Position numbers and translations under genes: made by a program
Shown here: positions 41,286 through 51,934 of the stretch, piece after piece
Layout: each line of letters opens with the position of its first letter
Position numbering within the stretch: position 1 is the first letter of the stretch
Source of the DNA: Acetivibrio straminisolvens JCM 21531
GTDB lineage: Bacteria; Bacillota; Clostridia; Acetivibrionales; Acetivibrionaceae
DNA length: 54,085 nt
Direction: 5' to 3'
NCBI RefSeq assembly: GCF_000521465.1
Contig: NZ_BAVR01000021.1
Location: 1 to 54,085, forward strand
Notes under the pieces: model-generated
The model's input: the letters and a program-made list of their open reading frames with translations, nothing else
Told to the model about the DNA's origin: nothing
Databases searched by the model: none

Positions 41286-42964
41286 ATGAGAAATGTAATA
41301 GACATCTTTTTAAAGTATAAGGAATATGCACTGCTTGTAATAATAGCTGTTTTTGCCAATTTAGTATTTGGAATTGCATATCTATTGAAAGAACAATTCA
41401 GTGCTGTAATGAGCGTTGACAGTTTTTTGGTATGGCATAATGTGCTTGAATTTACAAGTGTATTGATTTCCTTTACTGTTTTTGTAGTCTCTTATTATAC
41501 CTATGAACAGACCGGGAATCTGCGCTCAGTTTTCTTAGGCAGCGTTTTTCTTGGAGTGGGCATGCTGGATGCTTTTCATACATTGAGCTATAAGGGTATG
41601 CCTGCGTTTTTGATTGAAAACATCTCTTCAAACAGGGCCACGACGCTCTGGATTATTGCAAGAATATTTACGGCTCTCGGTTTTTTTGTTGCAAGCCACA
41701 TACCGGTTAATGTCAAGATTCGATTCAACCGAATAATATTCGTTGGTATTCCTTTGTTTATAAGCATTCTGATACTTTATTTGACTACTTATCATCCCGG
41801 ATTGCTTCCTCCAATGTATATTGAGGGAATGGGGCTTACTCCCCATAAGATTCGGCTTGAATATCTGATTATCATATTGTTTGCCTTGTCTATTTTAATG
41901 TTTGTGCGTGAGTACAAAGCATCAAAAAACAAAATGGTGCTTCTTCTGTGTATTTCTCTTGAGATAGCTATTTTCAGCGAAGCTGCGTTTGTCCTATATT
42001 TTAATGTTTATGACATATACAATTATTTGGGCCATATATTCAAATTCATAGCATTCTTCATTATTTTCAGAGCTATCTTTATTAACGACATACAGGAGCC
42101 TTATAGAAAGCTTTCGAAGGCCAAACAGAAGCTTAGAGAGCATGCCGATAACCTTGATATGATAGTCCGGGAAAGGACCAAGGAGCTGGAGAATTTAAAC
42201 CAGAAACTTATGGAGGATTTGAAATACGCCCGGGATATACAGAAGTCTGTTTTCACGCTGCGCAATCAGGATTGGGAAAAGGTGCGGTTTGAGGTGAAAA
42301 ACTATTCCTCTGAAACGGTAAGCGGTGATTTTTGTAATGTCTTTAAGATTGACAATGACAATATAGGGTTTTATATTGGGGATGTATCTGGGCATGGTGT
42401 GCCTGCAGCAATGCTGACAATATTTTTGAATCAGACAATAAAGACGCTGATTGAGATGGAAATAAATGAACTTAACATAATCAGTCCGTCGGAAGTTCTG
42501 GAAAATATATACCGCTCCTTCAACACTACAAATTTCGATGAACATGTATATATTGTCATGCTATATGCGGTATACAACAAAAACACGCACATTCTGACTT
42601 ATTCCTCAGCCGGTCTTAACGTCTTGCCAATTTTTATCAAATCCTCAGGAGAAATATCCGAAATAGAAATAAAGGGCTTTCCGATATGCAAATTTATTGA
42701 GTTTTATAATGGAGAATATCAGAATCACATGTTAAAGCTCAATAAAAATGACAAAATTTTGTTTTATACCGATGGACTTATTGAAGCCCAGAATACGGAC
42801 AATAGCTTTTTTGGAGATATGAGATTGAAAAAATTTTGCAGGAAAATCACAATAAACCGGCATCGGAGCTGTCAAGCTTGATTTCAAACAACATTTTCGG
42901 GTTCACCGGCGGTAAAGAGATTAAGGACGACATAACATTCCTCTTGATGGAGGTAGTAGAGTGA
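41286..42964 (+). CDS. MASE3 sensor - SpoIIE-type PP2C serine phosphatase
   Basis: About 559 residues after restoring one A to the run 42828-42833, which extends the frame to RLKKILQENHNKPASEL and the stop at 42962. The N-terminal 270 residues hold about seven to eight membrane helices of the MASE3 sensory type (FLVWHNVLEFTSVLISF, SVFLGVGMLDAFHTLSY). A short coiled coil follows (about 275-315), then a PP2C/SpoIIE domain: SGDFCNVFKID, FYIGDVSGHGVPAAMLT with metal-binding Asp residues, ILFYTDGLIEAQ, and DDITFLLMEV. It probably dephosphorylates an anti-anti-sigma-type partner in response to a membrane signal. No partner gene is adjacent. Confidence 0.85.
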
Positions 42965-42978
42965 CAAGGAATGTTATG

Positions 42979-43524
42979 CTAATATTTTTGATTTATATAG
43001 CTGTCCACCAAGGAATTTCTTACTTCGTTGATGAATACCTTTTCCTTTATAAGCATGTTTAAAATAGCTTCGCTTTTAGAATGAAGAATGACGTTGTCGT
43101 AGTCCAAAAGAACAATCTCAAACAGCTTTCTTTTGAGGTTTTTAGACTTTACTTTTACAAAGTATGCTTCTATTCCTCTAAAGTCCAAAAGTTTAAGAAG
43201 CTTTGATGTAACATCATCCTTTTTTGAATAGAAATAGTTGGACTGTTCGAGAAAATCATTTCTGGCCTCATTGTTGCGATTCAAGTCATGGGCCTTTTTT
43301 TGATAGTATTTTGCAAGAACATTGTAATACTGATAATTGTATATTGCCTTTTTCACATTATCAATTTTTTGAAAGGGCTTTATATCCAGAGAATTAATGC
43401 ATCTGTAGTTCGCTTCGATAAATTCCTCTTTTGTCAGGTCCCCTTTAGCATACTGCTCGATAAGGCTTTCCCTGTTTTTTAGAAATTGCTCAAATTTATT
43501 CGGTACAATCTTCTTTGATGGCAT
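42979..43524 (-). CDS. Conserved clostridial protein of unknown function
   Basis: A 181-residue, lysine-rich cytoplasmic protein without signal peptide or membrane segment. Its N-terminal part is helical (FEQFLKNRESLIEQYAKGDL, then TKEEFIEANYRCINSLDIKP), followed by YYQKKAHDLNRNNEARNDFL and a more beta-like C-terminal part (GIEAYFVKVKSKNLKRKLFE, then VLLDYDNVILHS). I recall similar proteins under a DUF6648 label in Clostridium, but I am not sure. The weak ribosome site and minus orientation match the mecA-like gene 200 bp upstream. Confidence 0.6.
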   Translation of the reverse strand: MPSKKIVPNKFEQFLKNRESLIEQYAKGDLTKEEFIEANYRCINSLDIKPFQKIDNVKKAIYNYQYYNVLAKYYQKKAHDLNRNNEARNDFLEQSNYFYSKKDDVTSKLLKLLDFRGIEAYFVKVKSKNLKRKLFEIVLLDYDNVILHSKSEAILNMLIKEKVFINEVRNSLVDSYINQKY

Positions 43525-43685
43525 TTTTATCCAACCTGTCTATATTATAATGTGATAAATTTATTGCGTTGTCTATATATTTAAATATAAAAGCCAAAAA
43601 GTAAAGAACCGCTGTTTTTAACCTGGTGATAAGATATGCTCTAATGAACCTGGCTGGACAAAGGAGACAGACTCAAAAATATTAT

Positions 43686-43723
43686 AGATAATCTCCCGAA
43701 ATTACAGCATCTGGAGATTATCT
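43686..43723 (-). terminator. Terminator of the mecA-like gene
   Basis: AGATAATCTCC (43686-43696) and GGAGATTATCT (43713-43723) form a perfect 11-bp stem that includes the stop codon; on the minus strand it leads into TATAATATTTTTGAG, a T-rich tract. Confidence 0.75.
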
Positions 43724-44351
43724 AACAAAAGTAATCGTATATTGTTTCTACTGCATTATATTCTATTATTTTTTCTGCATGCTCATTTAGGTAGCCTTCG
43801 TAAAAGTTGCTGTTGTTTACCTTCTTTCCGAACTCATTCATAATAAGCTCAAATGACTTTAAATTCTCTACAGTCCATGAATTTTTGGTAAGAAGGAGAT
43901 AATAAACCCCTTTAAGCTTGTACAGAGTGCTTTCACCGGAGTAAATTTGCCTCAATTTTTGGCATAAAAGGCATAAATCATCAAAATTATTAAAGAAATA
44001 TATAACAATGGAAGATGAAACCCTGTAATTCTTCCTTTTAACCCGAAGATCGGATCTCTTGAATTTATTTTTTATATATTTCTGAATGGACTCAAATTCA
44101 CCATCTTCATCCAGTTTTGTAATTATAATAACAAAACCTTCGTCAGAATCCGGAATAGCCTCAACACATATCTGAGAATCGGAAGCATCGAAACCGAATT
44201 GCATTTCTGCTTGTTCCATCATATCCCAGAATAATTCCTGTGCTGCCGGAGTATTATAATTTAGTGTATCCAAATCAATGTTTCTTTCAACCAAGTCGTC
44301 AATCGAGATGGTTACTTTGATTTTATTTTCGTTTATTCTCTCAATTTTCAT
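43722..44351 (-). CDS. mecA: MecA-like adaptor protein
   Basis: A 209-residue MecA family protein. It has the N-terminal domain with KIERINENKIKVTISIDDL and RNIDLDTLNYNTPAAQELFWDMMEQAE, which binds substrates such as ComK in Bacillus, an acidic linker, and a C-terminal domain (SSIVIYFFNNFDDLCLLCQKL, YYLLLTKNSWTVENL, ...NEFG...) that docks on ClpC. It hands proteins to the ClpCP protease. I prefer ATG 44351 over 44363 because GGTGAT lies upstream of the former; support is modest. No clp gene is in the window. Confidence 0.85.
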   Translation of the reverse strand: MKIERINENKIKVTISIDDLVERNIDLDTLNYNTPAAQELFWDMMEQAEMQFGFDASDSQICVEAIPDSDEGFVIIITKLDEDGEFESIQKYIKNKFKRSDLRVKRKNYRVSSSIVIYFFNNFDDLCLLCQKLRQIYSGESTLYKLKGVYYLLLTKNSWTVENLKSFELIMNEFGKKVNNSNFYEGYLNEHAEKIIEYNAVETIYDYFC

Positions 44352-44697
44352 AAGTATCACCATTAATTCTTTGTAAAATTATATACCCTTATATATATTA
44401 TACTTCTAATAAATGAAAAAGAGAAGTATAAAAAATTAACAACATATAAAAACTTTAATTAGAAATCTATATAAATAATATTAACTTAAAATGGCATTAT
44501 AAAAAAATACTGTATTTATCTGTAGATAAAAAATGCAAAGCGAAGAAATACTTCTTGTGAATGAAAAAATAAGCTGTTTTTCAAACGGTATTTATTCAAA
44601 TAATAAATATAGTTTTACTTTATCCTTGAATTATATCCTGTGCCAAAAGTGATTAAAGAGCCAAAATTACGAACTATAATCGAGGAGATGAAAATAT
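44352..44697. other. 346-bp AT-rich divergent intergenic region
   Basis: No gene, tRNA or strong terminator seen. It holds the promoters of the mecA-like gene (minus) and the 296-residue gene (plus), but no box combination is convincing. A/T content is visibly higher than in flanking genes. Confidence 0.4.
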
Positions 44698-45588
44698 ATG
44701 GGAAATGTTATAGATAAAACGCAAGCAAAGGAGATTACTGCCACCCTGCCGGAAATTGTATATAACCAAGAAAAAGACTTTTACAGGGCTATTGGTGGAG
44801 AATTACGGCTGAAAGCGGAAGGTTTGTTTAAAAAAGCTAAGGAAAAGGGAATATCGATTGAAGATGTTTCGATTAACATTTTAAAGGAAAATCGGGCAGA
44901 GTTTCCCGGCCTTGGAGAAGTGGAGCTTCCGACATTCATTGTAAAAATCCGGGGCAGGGATATGACCAGCGGACAAATTATAGTTGATGGAAAGCAAATT
45001 GATTATTACAACAGATACCAAAAATATGTGGCTCAAATAATAGAAGAAAAGAATATGGTAAAAGATGAAGAAGCAAAGCACGGCAAAAAGACTATTGTAA
45101 AAAGAAAATCCGGAATTTCCCTTACCGATTGGGAAAAATTTGAAATTGCAAGAGATATCATAAATGATAAAGAATTCGGGTTGGAAAAGACTATAACCGG
45201 AGCGTGTGACAGGATAATAAGGAAACTCATGGGAGAAAATGATTGGCTGGCTCCTGAAGAGGCAAGGCTTCTTGATGAGGAGTTTACTTCTGTCCAGAAC
45301 GATATATACAAGGGACAGGAGAAAAAACAGGCAAGATTGGCTAACAACCTGAAAAAGAAAGCAACACCAAGGCAGATTAATTATTTTAAACAGAGAATAA
45401 AGAATATGGGTATGAATCCTGATGACCCCGGGGTATTGGCAAGGATTTTCGACGAAACCGGGATAAAACCGGCGGATATAAGTGAATTAAGTATCGGGGA
45501 TATGAGCAGGATAATAGAAAGTTTAAATAGTGTTGCTCCCAAAATCAGGAACGAAAAAGAGAATATGACGGAAATCAAGGAGCAGTAA
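44698..45588 (+). CDS. Unrecognised 296-residue charged protein with phage-recombination-like tail
   Basis: The product is cytoplasmic, rich in Lys, Glu and Ile, without signal or membrane segment. Residues 1-130 include GLGEVELPTFIVKIRGRDMTSGQIIVDGKQIDYYNRYQKYVAQIIEEK, quoted here only in outline (about 70-120). Residues about 150-215 are helical. Residues about 222-280 (TPRQINYFKQRIKNMGMNPD, later ISELSIGDMSRIIESLN) resemble the short helical tail found at the C-terminus of some phage ERF/RecT-type proteins, in which a T..QI..l motif is followed by a S.iI..L motif. That likeness is weak. It has a good ribosome site (GAGGAG). No phage genes surround it. Confidence 0.55.
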   Translation: MGNVIDKTQAKEITATLPEIVYNQEKDFYRAIGGELRLKAEGLFKKAKEKGISIEDVSINILKENRAEFPGLGEVELPTFIVKIRGRDMTSGQIIVDGKQIDYYNRYQKYVAQIIEEKNMVKDEEAKHGKKTIVKRKSGISLTDWEKFEIARDIINDKEFGLEKTITGACDRIIRKLMGENDWLAPEEARLLDEEFTSVQNDIYKGQEKKQARLANNLKKKATPRQINYFKQRIKNMGMNPDDPGVLARIFDETGIKPADISELSIGDMSRIIESLNSVAPKIRNEKENMTEIKEQ

Positions 45589-45844
45589 AAATTACTATTT
45601 AAATCCTGTGGTCAGTATAGTATAATTAGCGAAAATAAATATATAAAAAAGTATATAAGGTAAATGAATTTGTAACAAGAAATTAATCAAAAAAATTCAT
45701 ATTTTGTTGAAATAGGACAGTATGTATGATTATAATATAGTATATGCTTTAGTTTATATTGCAGTCAAATTGGGATGTTCTTTTTAATATCAAATTTGAT
45801 TTCACTTTATAATCTTAAAAAAGGTTTGTTTGTATGAGGTGGAT

Positions 45845-46438
45845 ATGATAGGAATTGTTCTGGCATCTGCATCACCTAGGAGGTCGGAGCTTTTAAGACA
45901 GATAGGCCTTGAGTTTGAGGTTGTTCTGTCGGATATAGATGAAAGCAATAAAGAAAATCTTAGAGCTGATGAACTGGTACAGCATCTTGCGTATAACAAG
46001 GCTCTTGATGTTGCCAAAAAAGTAGCAGGTAGAGACAACGGAAAAAAAAGATACCTGGTTATTGGTGCAGATACTGTGGTTGTTAAAGACAAAATATTGG
46101 GAAAACCTAAAGACAGGGATGATGCCATAAAAATGTTGAAGCATCTTAGCGGCAGCTGGCATGAAGTAATGACAGGCATAGCGATAATTGACACAAATGA
46201 CTTTAGAAGCATTAGAAGTGTTGAGGTTACTAGGGTAAAGATGAAGGAACTATCGGACGATACGGTTTTGGCATATGTTGATTCAAAAGAACCCATGGAT
46301 AAGGCCGGAGCGTATGGTATTCAGGAAAAGGGAGCTATGCTTGTAGAACGAATTGAAGGCTGTTATTTCAATGTGGTGGGATTACCGTTGGCAAGACTTG
46401 CCGATTTGCTAAAAGGTTTTGGAGTTTCTGTGCTTTAG
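45845..46438 (+). CDS. maf: Maf-like nucleoside triphosphate pyrophosphatase
   Basis: A 197-residue Maf protein: IVLASASPRRSELLRQIGL at the N-terminus is the family P-loop-like signature, followed by YLVIGADTVVVKDKILGKPK, AIKMLKHLSGSWHEVMTGIA and DKAGAYGIQEKGAMLVERIEGCYFNVVGLP. Maf enzymes hydrolyse non-canonical or pyrimidine NTPs and have been linked to septum control. ATG 45845 after GAGGTGG is favoured over the earlier in-frame start. It heads the mre-min cluster, its usual place in Firmicutes. Confidence 0.93.
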   Translation: MIGIVLASASPRRSELLRQIGLEFEVVLSDIDESNKENLRADELVQHLAYNKALDVAKKVAGRDNGKKRYLVIGADTVVVKDKILGKPKDRDDAIKMLKHLSGSWHEVMTGIAIIDTNDFRSIRSVEVTRVKMKELSDDTVLAYVDSKEPMDKAGAYGIQEKGAMLVERIEGCYFNVVGLPLARLADLLKGFGVSVL

Positions 46439-46509
46439 ACAAATTTAGTCTATAACGGTATTAATGTACTACAAAAGATAAATTGGAATTGTTTGGGAGG
46501 AGAAAAGTA

Positions 46510-47532
46510 ATGGGCTTTTTTACAAGAGATATAGGAATTGACTTAGGAACAGCAAATACATTGGTTCATGTGAAAGGCAAAGGAATTATAGTAAGAGAAC
46601 CGTCCGTGGTGGCAATAAATACAAAGAATGGTGAAATACTTGCGGTAGGCGATGCCGCAAAAGATATGATAGGAAGAACGCCGGGAAACATAGTGGCAAT
46701 AAGACCTATGAAGGATGGAGTTATTGCAGATTTTGAAGTTACCCAAAGCATGCTGAAGTATTTTATTAAAAAGGCTATGTCAAAAGGGGTATTTGGAAAG
46801 CCCAGGGTTGTCATCTGTGTTCCTTCGGGTGTTACTGAAGTTGAAAAGAGAGCAGTTGAAGAGGCTACCCTTCAGGCTGGGGCAAAGGAGGCTTACCTTA
46901 TTGAAGAACCTATGGCAGCAGCTATAGGTGCCAATCTCCCTGTAGAAGAGCCTTCGGGGAGTATGGTTGTCGATATCGGAGGAGGTACTAGCGAGGTTGC
47001 GGTTATTTCCCTTGGAGGGATTGTTACCAGCAAGTCCTTAAGAATTGCCGGAGACGAACTGGATGATGCTATTGTACACTACATTAAAAAAGAATATAAT
47101 TTAATGATAGGAGAGAGGACTGCTGAGGAAATCAAGGTGAGTATAGGTGCTGCCTACCACAGGGCAAAAGAAGATTCTATGGAGATAAGAGGAAGAGACC
47201 TTATTACAGGACTTCCTAAAAATATTATTATTACATCATCGGAGGTTATGGAAGCCATAAAGGAGCCGATAAACTCCATAGTAGAGGCAATTAAATATAC
47301 TTTGGAAAAGACTCCTCCGGAGCTTGCAGCGGACATAATGGACCGGGGAATAATGCTCACCGGCGGAGGAGCTTTATTGAGCGGATTGGACAGACTTATC
47401 CGGGAGGAGACGGGTATGCCCGTAACCATAGCCGAAAATCCTTTGGACTGTGTGGCTATGGGTTCCGGAAAGGTGTTGGAAGACATAGAAACATTAAGAA
47501 AGGTGTTAATTTCTCCTAGAAAACCTAGATAG
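46510..47532 (+). CDS. mreB: Rod shape-determining actin homologue MreB
   Basis: A 340-residue MreB. Actin-fold nucleotide motifs are [20 protein letters not shown] (phosphate 1), [20 protein letters not shown] (phosphate 2) and [18 protein letters not shown] (adenosine motif); other conserved stretches are [21 protein letters not shown] and [12 protein letters not shown]. It polymerises under the membrane and steers lateral wall synthesis with MreC, MreD and PBP2. ATG 46510 follows GGGAGG. The next gene starts 17 bp after the stop. Confidence 0.97.
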   Translation: MGFFTRDIGIDLGTANTLVHVKGKGIIVREPSVVAINTKNGEILAVGDAAKDMIGRTPGNIVAIRPMKDGVIADFEVTQSMLKYFIKKAMSKGVFGKPRVVICVPSGVTEVEKRAVEEATLQAGAKEAYLIEEPMAAAIGANLPVEEPSGSMVVDIGGGTSEVAVISLGGIVTSKSLRIAGDELDDAIVHYIKKEYNLMIGERTAEEIKVSIGAAYHRAKEDSMEIRGRDLITGLPKNIIITSSEVMEAIKEPINSIVEAIKYTLEKTPPELAADIMDRGIMLTGGGALLSGLDRLIREETGMPVTIAENPLDCVAMGSGKVLEDIETLRKVLISPRKPR

Positions 47533-47548
47533 AAGGGAGATAATTTCA

Positions 47549-48403
47549 TTGCGTCTTGTTAAAAACAAGTTGTTTATATTGCTGACAGTAACGGTAGCAA
47601 TTTTGATTATAATTGGTTTGTCTGTTAGAAAAAACAGCAAAGTCAATTCTGTCAGCAATGTTCTTACTGTTGTGCTAAATCCCTTTCAGGAGTTTATAAA
47701 CTATATCGGGGACAGGATTGAGGGGGCTGCCAAGTATTTGGAGGATATAGAGGCCTTAAATCAAGAAAATGAGGCACTGAAGGCTCGGATCAACGAATTG
47801 GAGAAAGAAGTAAAGGAGCTTTCCGATTATAGGGAAAAGAACAAAGAGCTCAAAGAGGCATTGAATATAAAAGATCAATTCAGCGATGTGGAGTTCCTTG
47901 GTGCAAATATTATTGCAAAGGATATGGGAAACTGGTTCAATATTTTTACCATAGATAGGGGAATAACTGACGGTATTACTGTCGATTCGGCGGTAATAAC
48001 AAAGGACGGACTTGTGGGAAGAATAATAAGCGCCGATCTTGTTTCCTCAAAGGTAATTACGATTATAGATGAAGACAGTACGGTAAGTGCCAGAGTGTCC
48101 AAGACAAGGGATTTGGTCTTTGTTAAAGGCGATTTGCAGCTTAAAAATCAAGGACTGTGCAGGCTTGACAATATTTTTCCCGACATGGATATAGCGGTTG
48201 GAGATACGATAGAGACTTCGGGATTGGGAGGCATATATCCAAAGGGGATTATTATAGGCAAAGTCAAGGAAGTCAGACGTAAATCCAGTGATCTCAGCAG
48301 ATATGCGATTATTGAGCCTGCCGTTGATTTTAAAAGGCTTGAAGAAGTGTTTGTACTTGAAAACAAGGATAAATTAAAAAAAGTAGGCGAAGGCAACCGA
48401 TGA
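47549..48403 (+). CDS. mreC: Rod shape-determining protein MreC
   Basis: A 284-residue bitopic membrane protein: one helix at residues about 7-24 (LFILLTVTVAILIIIGLSV), a coiled coil at about 62-105 (EDIEALNQENEALKARINEL and on), then the beta-rich periplasmic domain (GLVGRIISADLVSSKVITII, GDTIETSGLGGIYPKGIIIG). It links MreB to the outer wall synthases. The start is TTG 47549 with AAGGGAG 8 bases upstream. The stop overlaps the mreD start (ATGA). Confidence 0.95.
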   Translation: MRLVKNKLFILLTVTVAILIIIGLSVRKNSKVNSVSNVLTVVLNPFQEFINYIGDRIEGAAKYLEDIEALNQENEALKARINELEKEVKELSDYREKNKELKEALNIKDQFSDVEFLGANIIAKDMGNWFNIFTIDRGITDGITVDSAVITKDGLVGRIISADLVSSKVITIIDEDSTVSARVSKTRDLVFVKGDLQLKNQGLCRLDNIFPDMDIAVGDTIETSGLGGIYPKGIIIGKVKEVRRKSSDLSRYAIIEPAVDFKRLEEVFVLENKDKLKKVGEGNR

Positions 48404-48916
48404 GGGTTAAAATAGTATCATATGCTGTTCTTATATTTATTATAGCATTAATTCAGTCAACTGTTTTAGGAAGCATAAGTGTATTTAACGTCAAGCCAAA
48501 TTTGCTACTGATATTGATTGTTTCTGCAGCACTTTTGGGCAATAATGTTGAAGGTGCTGTAATTGGCTTTATATGTGGATTGACTCAGGATATGCTTTCC
48601 GGAAGGGTTATAGGTTTTTATGCCCTGTTGGGTCTATATCTGGGACTTGGAGTTTCTTTCATAAATAAAAGATTGTATAAAGAAAATGTTTTGGTGGCAA
48701 TTATTACAACTTTTTTTTTCTTCGATAGTATATGAATTTGCTGTCTATTTTTTCAGTATGTTTTTTAAGGGCTCTTTAGAGCTGGTTTTTCCGTTTAAAT
48801 ATGTAATTTTGCCTGAGGCGGTTTACAATAGTATAGTATCAATCGCCATTTTTCTGATAGTTTTGAAGATAAACCGCTGGTCTGAAGAATTGGATAGGCT
48901 TTCGAGACGTTATTAG
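48400..48916 (+). CDS. mreD: Rod shape-determining protein MreD
   Basis: About 171 residues after removing one T from the run 48711-48719 (nine T; eight restores ITTFFSSIVYEFAVYF). It is the only clear single-base insertion among the frame breaks here. The protein has about five membrane helices with typical MreD stretches (ALIQSTVLGSISVFNVKPNL, GAVIGFICGLTQDMLSGRVI, GFYALLGLYLGLGVSFINK). It completes the MreBCD complex in the membrane. Confidence 0.9.
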
Positions 48917-49017
48917 TGCTTTGAACGTAAATTGCTGTTAAAGTGTTGGGGAATAATGAGTAAAAGAAGTGCATGGGGGGTCCCCGGACGTCGGATAATT
49001 GAACGGAGGGTGCAAGT

Positions 49018-51142
49018 ATGGGTGAGAAGAAGCCGGAAGATAGAATAGGTGAAAGATATAGAATTATGGTAATTTGCTTTACTCTCATTTTGCCGTAATC
49101 GTAGTTCAGTTGGCAAACCTTCAGATTATTAATGGAGAATACTATGATGAAAAATCCCAGACCAAGCTTTTGGCAGAGAGGGATATTATTGCTCCCAGAG
49201 GGAAAATTGTCGATAGGAACGGGATACCTATTGCCGTTAACAGGATGGGGTATGCTGTAAAAATTGCAAAAACCAGCATGACGGAAAATGAAAAAAGCGA
49301 AATGATACTTAAACTCATAAGTATATTTGAAAAAAACGGCGATTCCTATGAAAAGAATTTAAGCTATTACCTTACGTTCAATCCTATAGCTTTTGGTCCG
49401 AGAAACCAGTCTCAGGATGCTCTTCAAAGATGGAAAAAGGACATGGTTGTTAAACCGGATGATATGAAGCTTTTGGAAACTCCTGAGGATGTTTTTAGAT
49501 ATCTGAGAAAGAAATTTTCCGTTGATGAAAAATATACCGATGAGGAAGCATATAAGATAATGACTATAAAATACGATATGCTTATAAAGGGGTATACAGC
49601 CACAAATCCTCTGCTTGTTGCAAAGGATGTTAAAGTTGAAACCGTTGCCCAAATAGAGGAAAGGAGTCATGAGTTTCCGGGAGTTCTTATTGACATAATT
49701 CCTCAGAGAAAGTATCTCGATGCCGGCTCAGTGCTCATGTGCTGGGATATATAGGCATTATTAGCGAAGATGAGTATAAGAAATATAAAGAAAACGGTTA
49801 CGGCATGAATGATATGATTGGCAAAGAGGGAATTGAGAAGACTCAGGAAAGTCAGCTTAGGGGCATAAACGGTAGGAAGAGGGTTGAGGTTGACACCAAT
49901 GGGAGGCTTACGGCAGAGCTTAGCAGCGAACCGGCAATACCCGGCAACGATGTAGTTCTTACTATTGATATGAGACTTCAGAAAGCAGCAATGAAATCCT
50001 TGGAAAGCAATATCGAAAGAATAAAATCCAAGGCTGATTATAAGAAGAACTTCGGTGATGCTTTTGCAGGAGCGGCTGTTGCCATTGATGTAAACAGCGG
50101 AGAAGTATTGGCTATGGCAAGCTATCCGACTTATGACCATCTGTATTTTTGGCAGGACCGCAGGATAAGGAGGCACAGAAGACGATAAGCAATCTTTTCA
50201 GCGACGAAAAGAATAAGCCTTTGTTTAATAGAGCGATACAGGGAAGATATACTCCCGGGTCTACGTACAAACCGTTAAGTAGTATTGCAGGACTTGAAAC
50301 GGGGGTGATAACCCCTCAAAACAGTTATATTACCGATAGGGGAACTCATGTAATAGGAGGATGGACGTTTAAGTGCATGGAGTATCCTACGTACGGTCAT
50401 GGAAAAATCGACGTTATAAGGGCTTTGGCTACTTCTTGCAATATCTATTTTCATGAGCTTGGAGTAAAAGTGGGTATTGACAATATAGATGCATGGGCAA
50501 AAAACTTTGGACTTGGCGAGTATACGGGTATTGAGCTGCCCGGGGAGCAGAAAGGAATTAGAGCAAACAAGCAGACAAAAAAGGAGCTTAGGAACGATGA
50601 CTGGAGACCTGCAGATACGGCTCAAAGTGCGATAGGACAGTTTGACAATGCATTTACTCCGATTCAATTGGCAAATTACGTTAGTACCTTGGCAAACGGA
50701 GGCAAAAGATACAAACCTCATGTAGTAAAGGAAATACGCAAATATGACGGTTCAACAGTACTAAAAGGAGAACCTGAATACGAGAAACTGTCTATTAAAG
50801 AGGAAACAATGAAAATTGTGCATGAGGGTATGTTGGCTGTTGCAAACGCAGAAGATGGAACGGTAAATCAACTTTTTCCGACTTTCCTTTTACAGTAGCG
50901 GGAAAACAGGTACTCCGGAGACAGGGCTTGAGCATCTGGGGCAATCGTCAAACGGTGTTTTCATTGCGTATGCTCCGGCCGACAATCCGCAGATTGCTGT
51001 GGCAGTTGTGATAGAACATGGTGTCTGGGGTTCGGAGGTTGCACCTGTGGCTAAAGATATTTTAAGGGAATATTTTGGTATGAACAGTGACAGTTTGCCT
51101 AAAGACAAGATTGTCATTGACAAGGCAAGTTTTACGCGCTAG
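49018..51142 (+). CDS. mrdA: Penicillin-binding protein 2 (elongasome transpeptidase)
   Basis: About 709 residues after repair of five single-base losses: T 49088-49091, G 49733, T 50146-50150, T 50873-50877, A 50903-50906. The N-terminus has one membrane helix (RIMVICFTLIFAVIVVQLAN), then the class B PBP pedestal (DIIAPRGKIVDRNGIPIAVN, repaired DAGSVAHVLGYIG, KEGIEKTQESQLRGINGRKR). The transpeptidase motifs are STYK in YTPGSTYKPLSSIAG, SCN in ATSCNIYFHELG, and KTG in the repaired VAGKTGTPE. It cross-links peptidoglycan for cell elongation with MreBCD and RodA. ATG 49018 follows GGAGG. Five errors in one gene point to poor local sequence quality, since each repair restores a known motif. Confidence 0.92.
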
Positions 51143-51208
51143 TTTGTATATAGGCCGTAGGGAAGCTTAGTAAAAGAGATAAAATGACACATATTGGAGG
51201 GTACTTAA

Positions 51209-51888
51209 ATGAATGAGGGTAGTGTTATTTTCAAGGGGTCATTAAACTGTCTTACTATTATAATGAAGGAAGAGGAAGATTATAATTCGATACTCAAGCA
51301 AATTGAGGAGAAAATAGCCTCATCGGGAAGATTTTTTAAAGGAGCGACTCTTTCTGTGAAATATAGAGGGAAAAAATTATCGAAAGAAGAGGAAAGAAAG
51401 CTTTTTGAATTATTGAGGGATAAAAGCGGAGCAAAGATTAAGAGCCTTGAAGAGGACACGGAAGAGCCTGTAAAAGTTCAACCCGAACAGCAGCCTAGAC
51501 CCCACACCAAAATAAGAATGAGCAACTATTATTTCAAAGGACTTGAGGAAGGAATTACAAAATTTCATAGAGGAACTGTGCGTTCGGGACAGTTGGTAAG
51601 CTTTGACGGAAATCTTGTGATAATCGGAGATGTAAACCCCGGAGGAGAGGTTTGTGCAACCGGACATGTTGTAGTTATGGGTTCGCTTCGGGGCATAGTT
51701 CATGCAGGCGCAAACGGAAATAAGGAAGCACTGGTTGTTGCCCTGAATTTGCAGCTACCCAGCTTAGAATAGCTGATGTAATCACTCGTCCTCCCGATGA
51801 GAAGGAAACGGTTGGGCAATTTTTTCCCGAATTGGCATATATCAAGGATGATATAGTATATATTGAGAGGTATTTGCCGGCAAGATAA
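51209..51888 (+). CDS. minC: Septum site-determining protein MinC
   Basis: About 226 residues after adding one C at 51755 (GCAGCTACCC to GCAGCCTACCC), restoring LNLQPTQLRIADVITRPPDE. The N-terminal domain (about 1-105) blocks FtsZ assembly; the C-terminal beta-helix (HRGTVRSGQLVSFDGNLVII, GDVNPGGEVCATGHVVVMGS, LRGIVHAGANG) binds MinD and dimerises. Together with MinD it prevents division near the poles. The ribosome site is TTGGAGG. A separate promoter precedes minD, so minC may be expressed mainly with mre/PBP2. Confidence 0.93.
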
Positions 51889-51934
51889 AGCTTTAATACA
51901 AAGCATAATATATTATATCTGTAAAAATGAAGAA

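Noticed and set aside
48711..48719. Programmed frameshifting at the T9 run in mreD
   Set aside because: A slippery run could act this way, but the window has about 19 other homopolymer breaks and MreD is not known to be made by frameshifting; a sequencing error is simpler.
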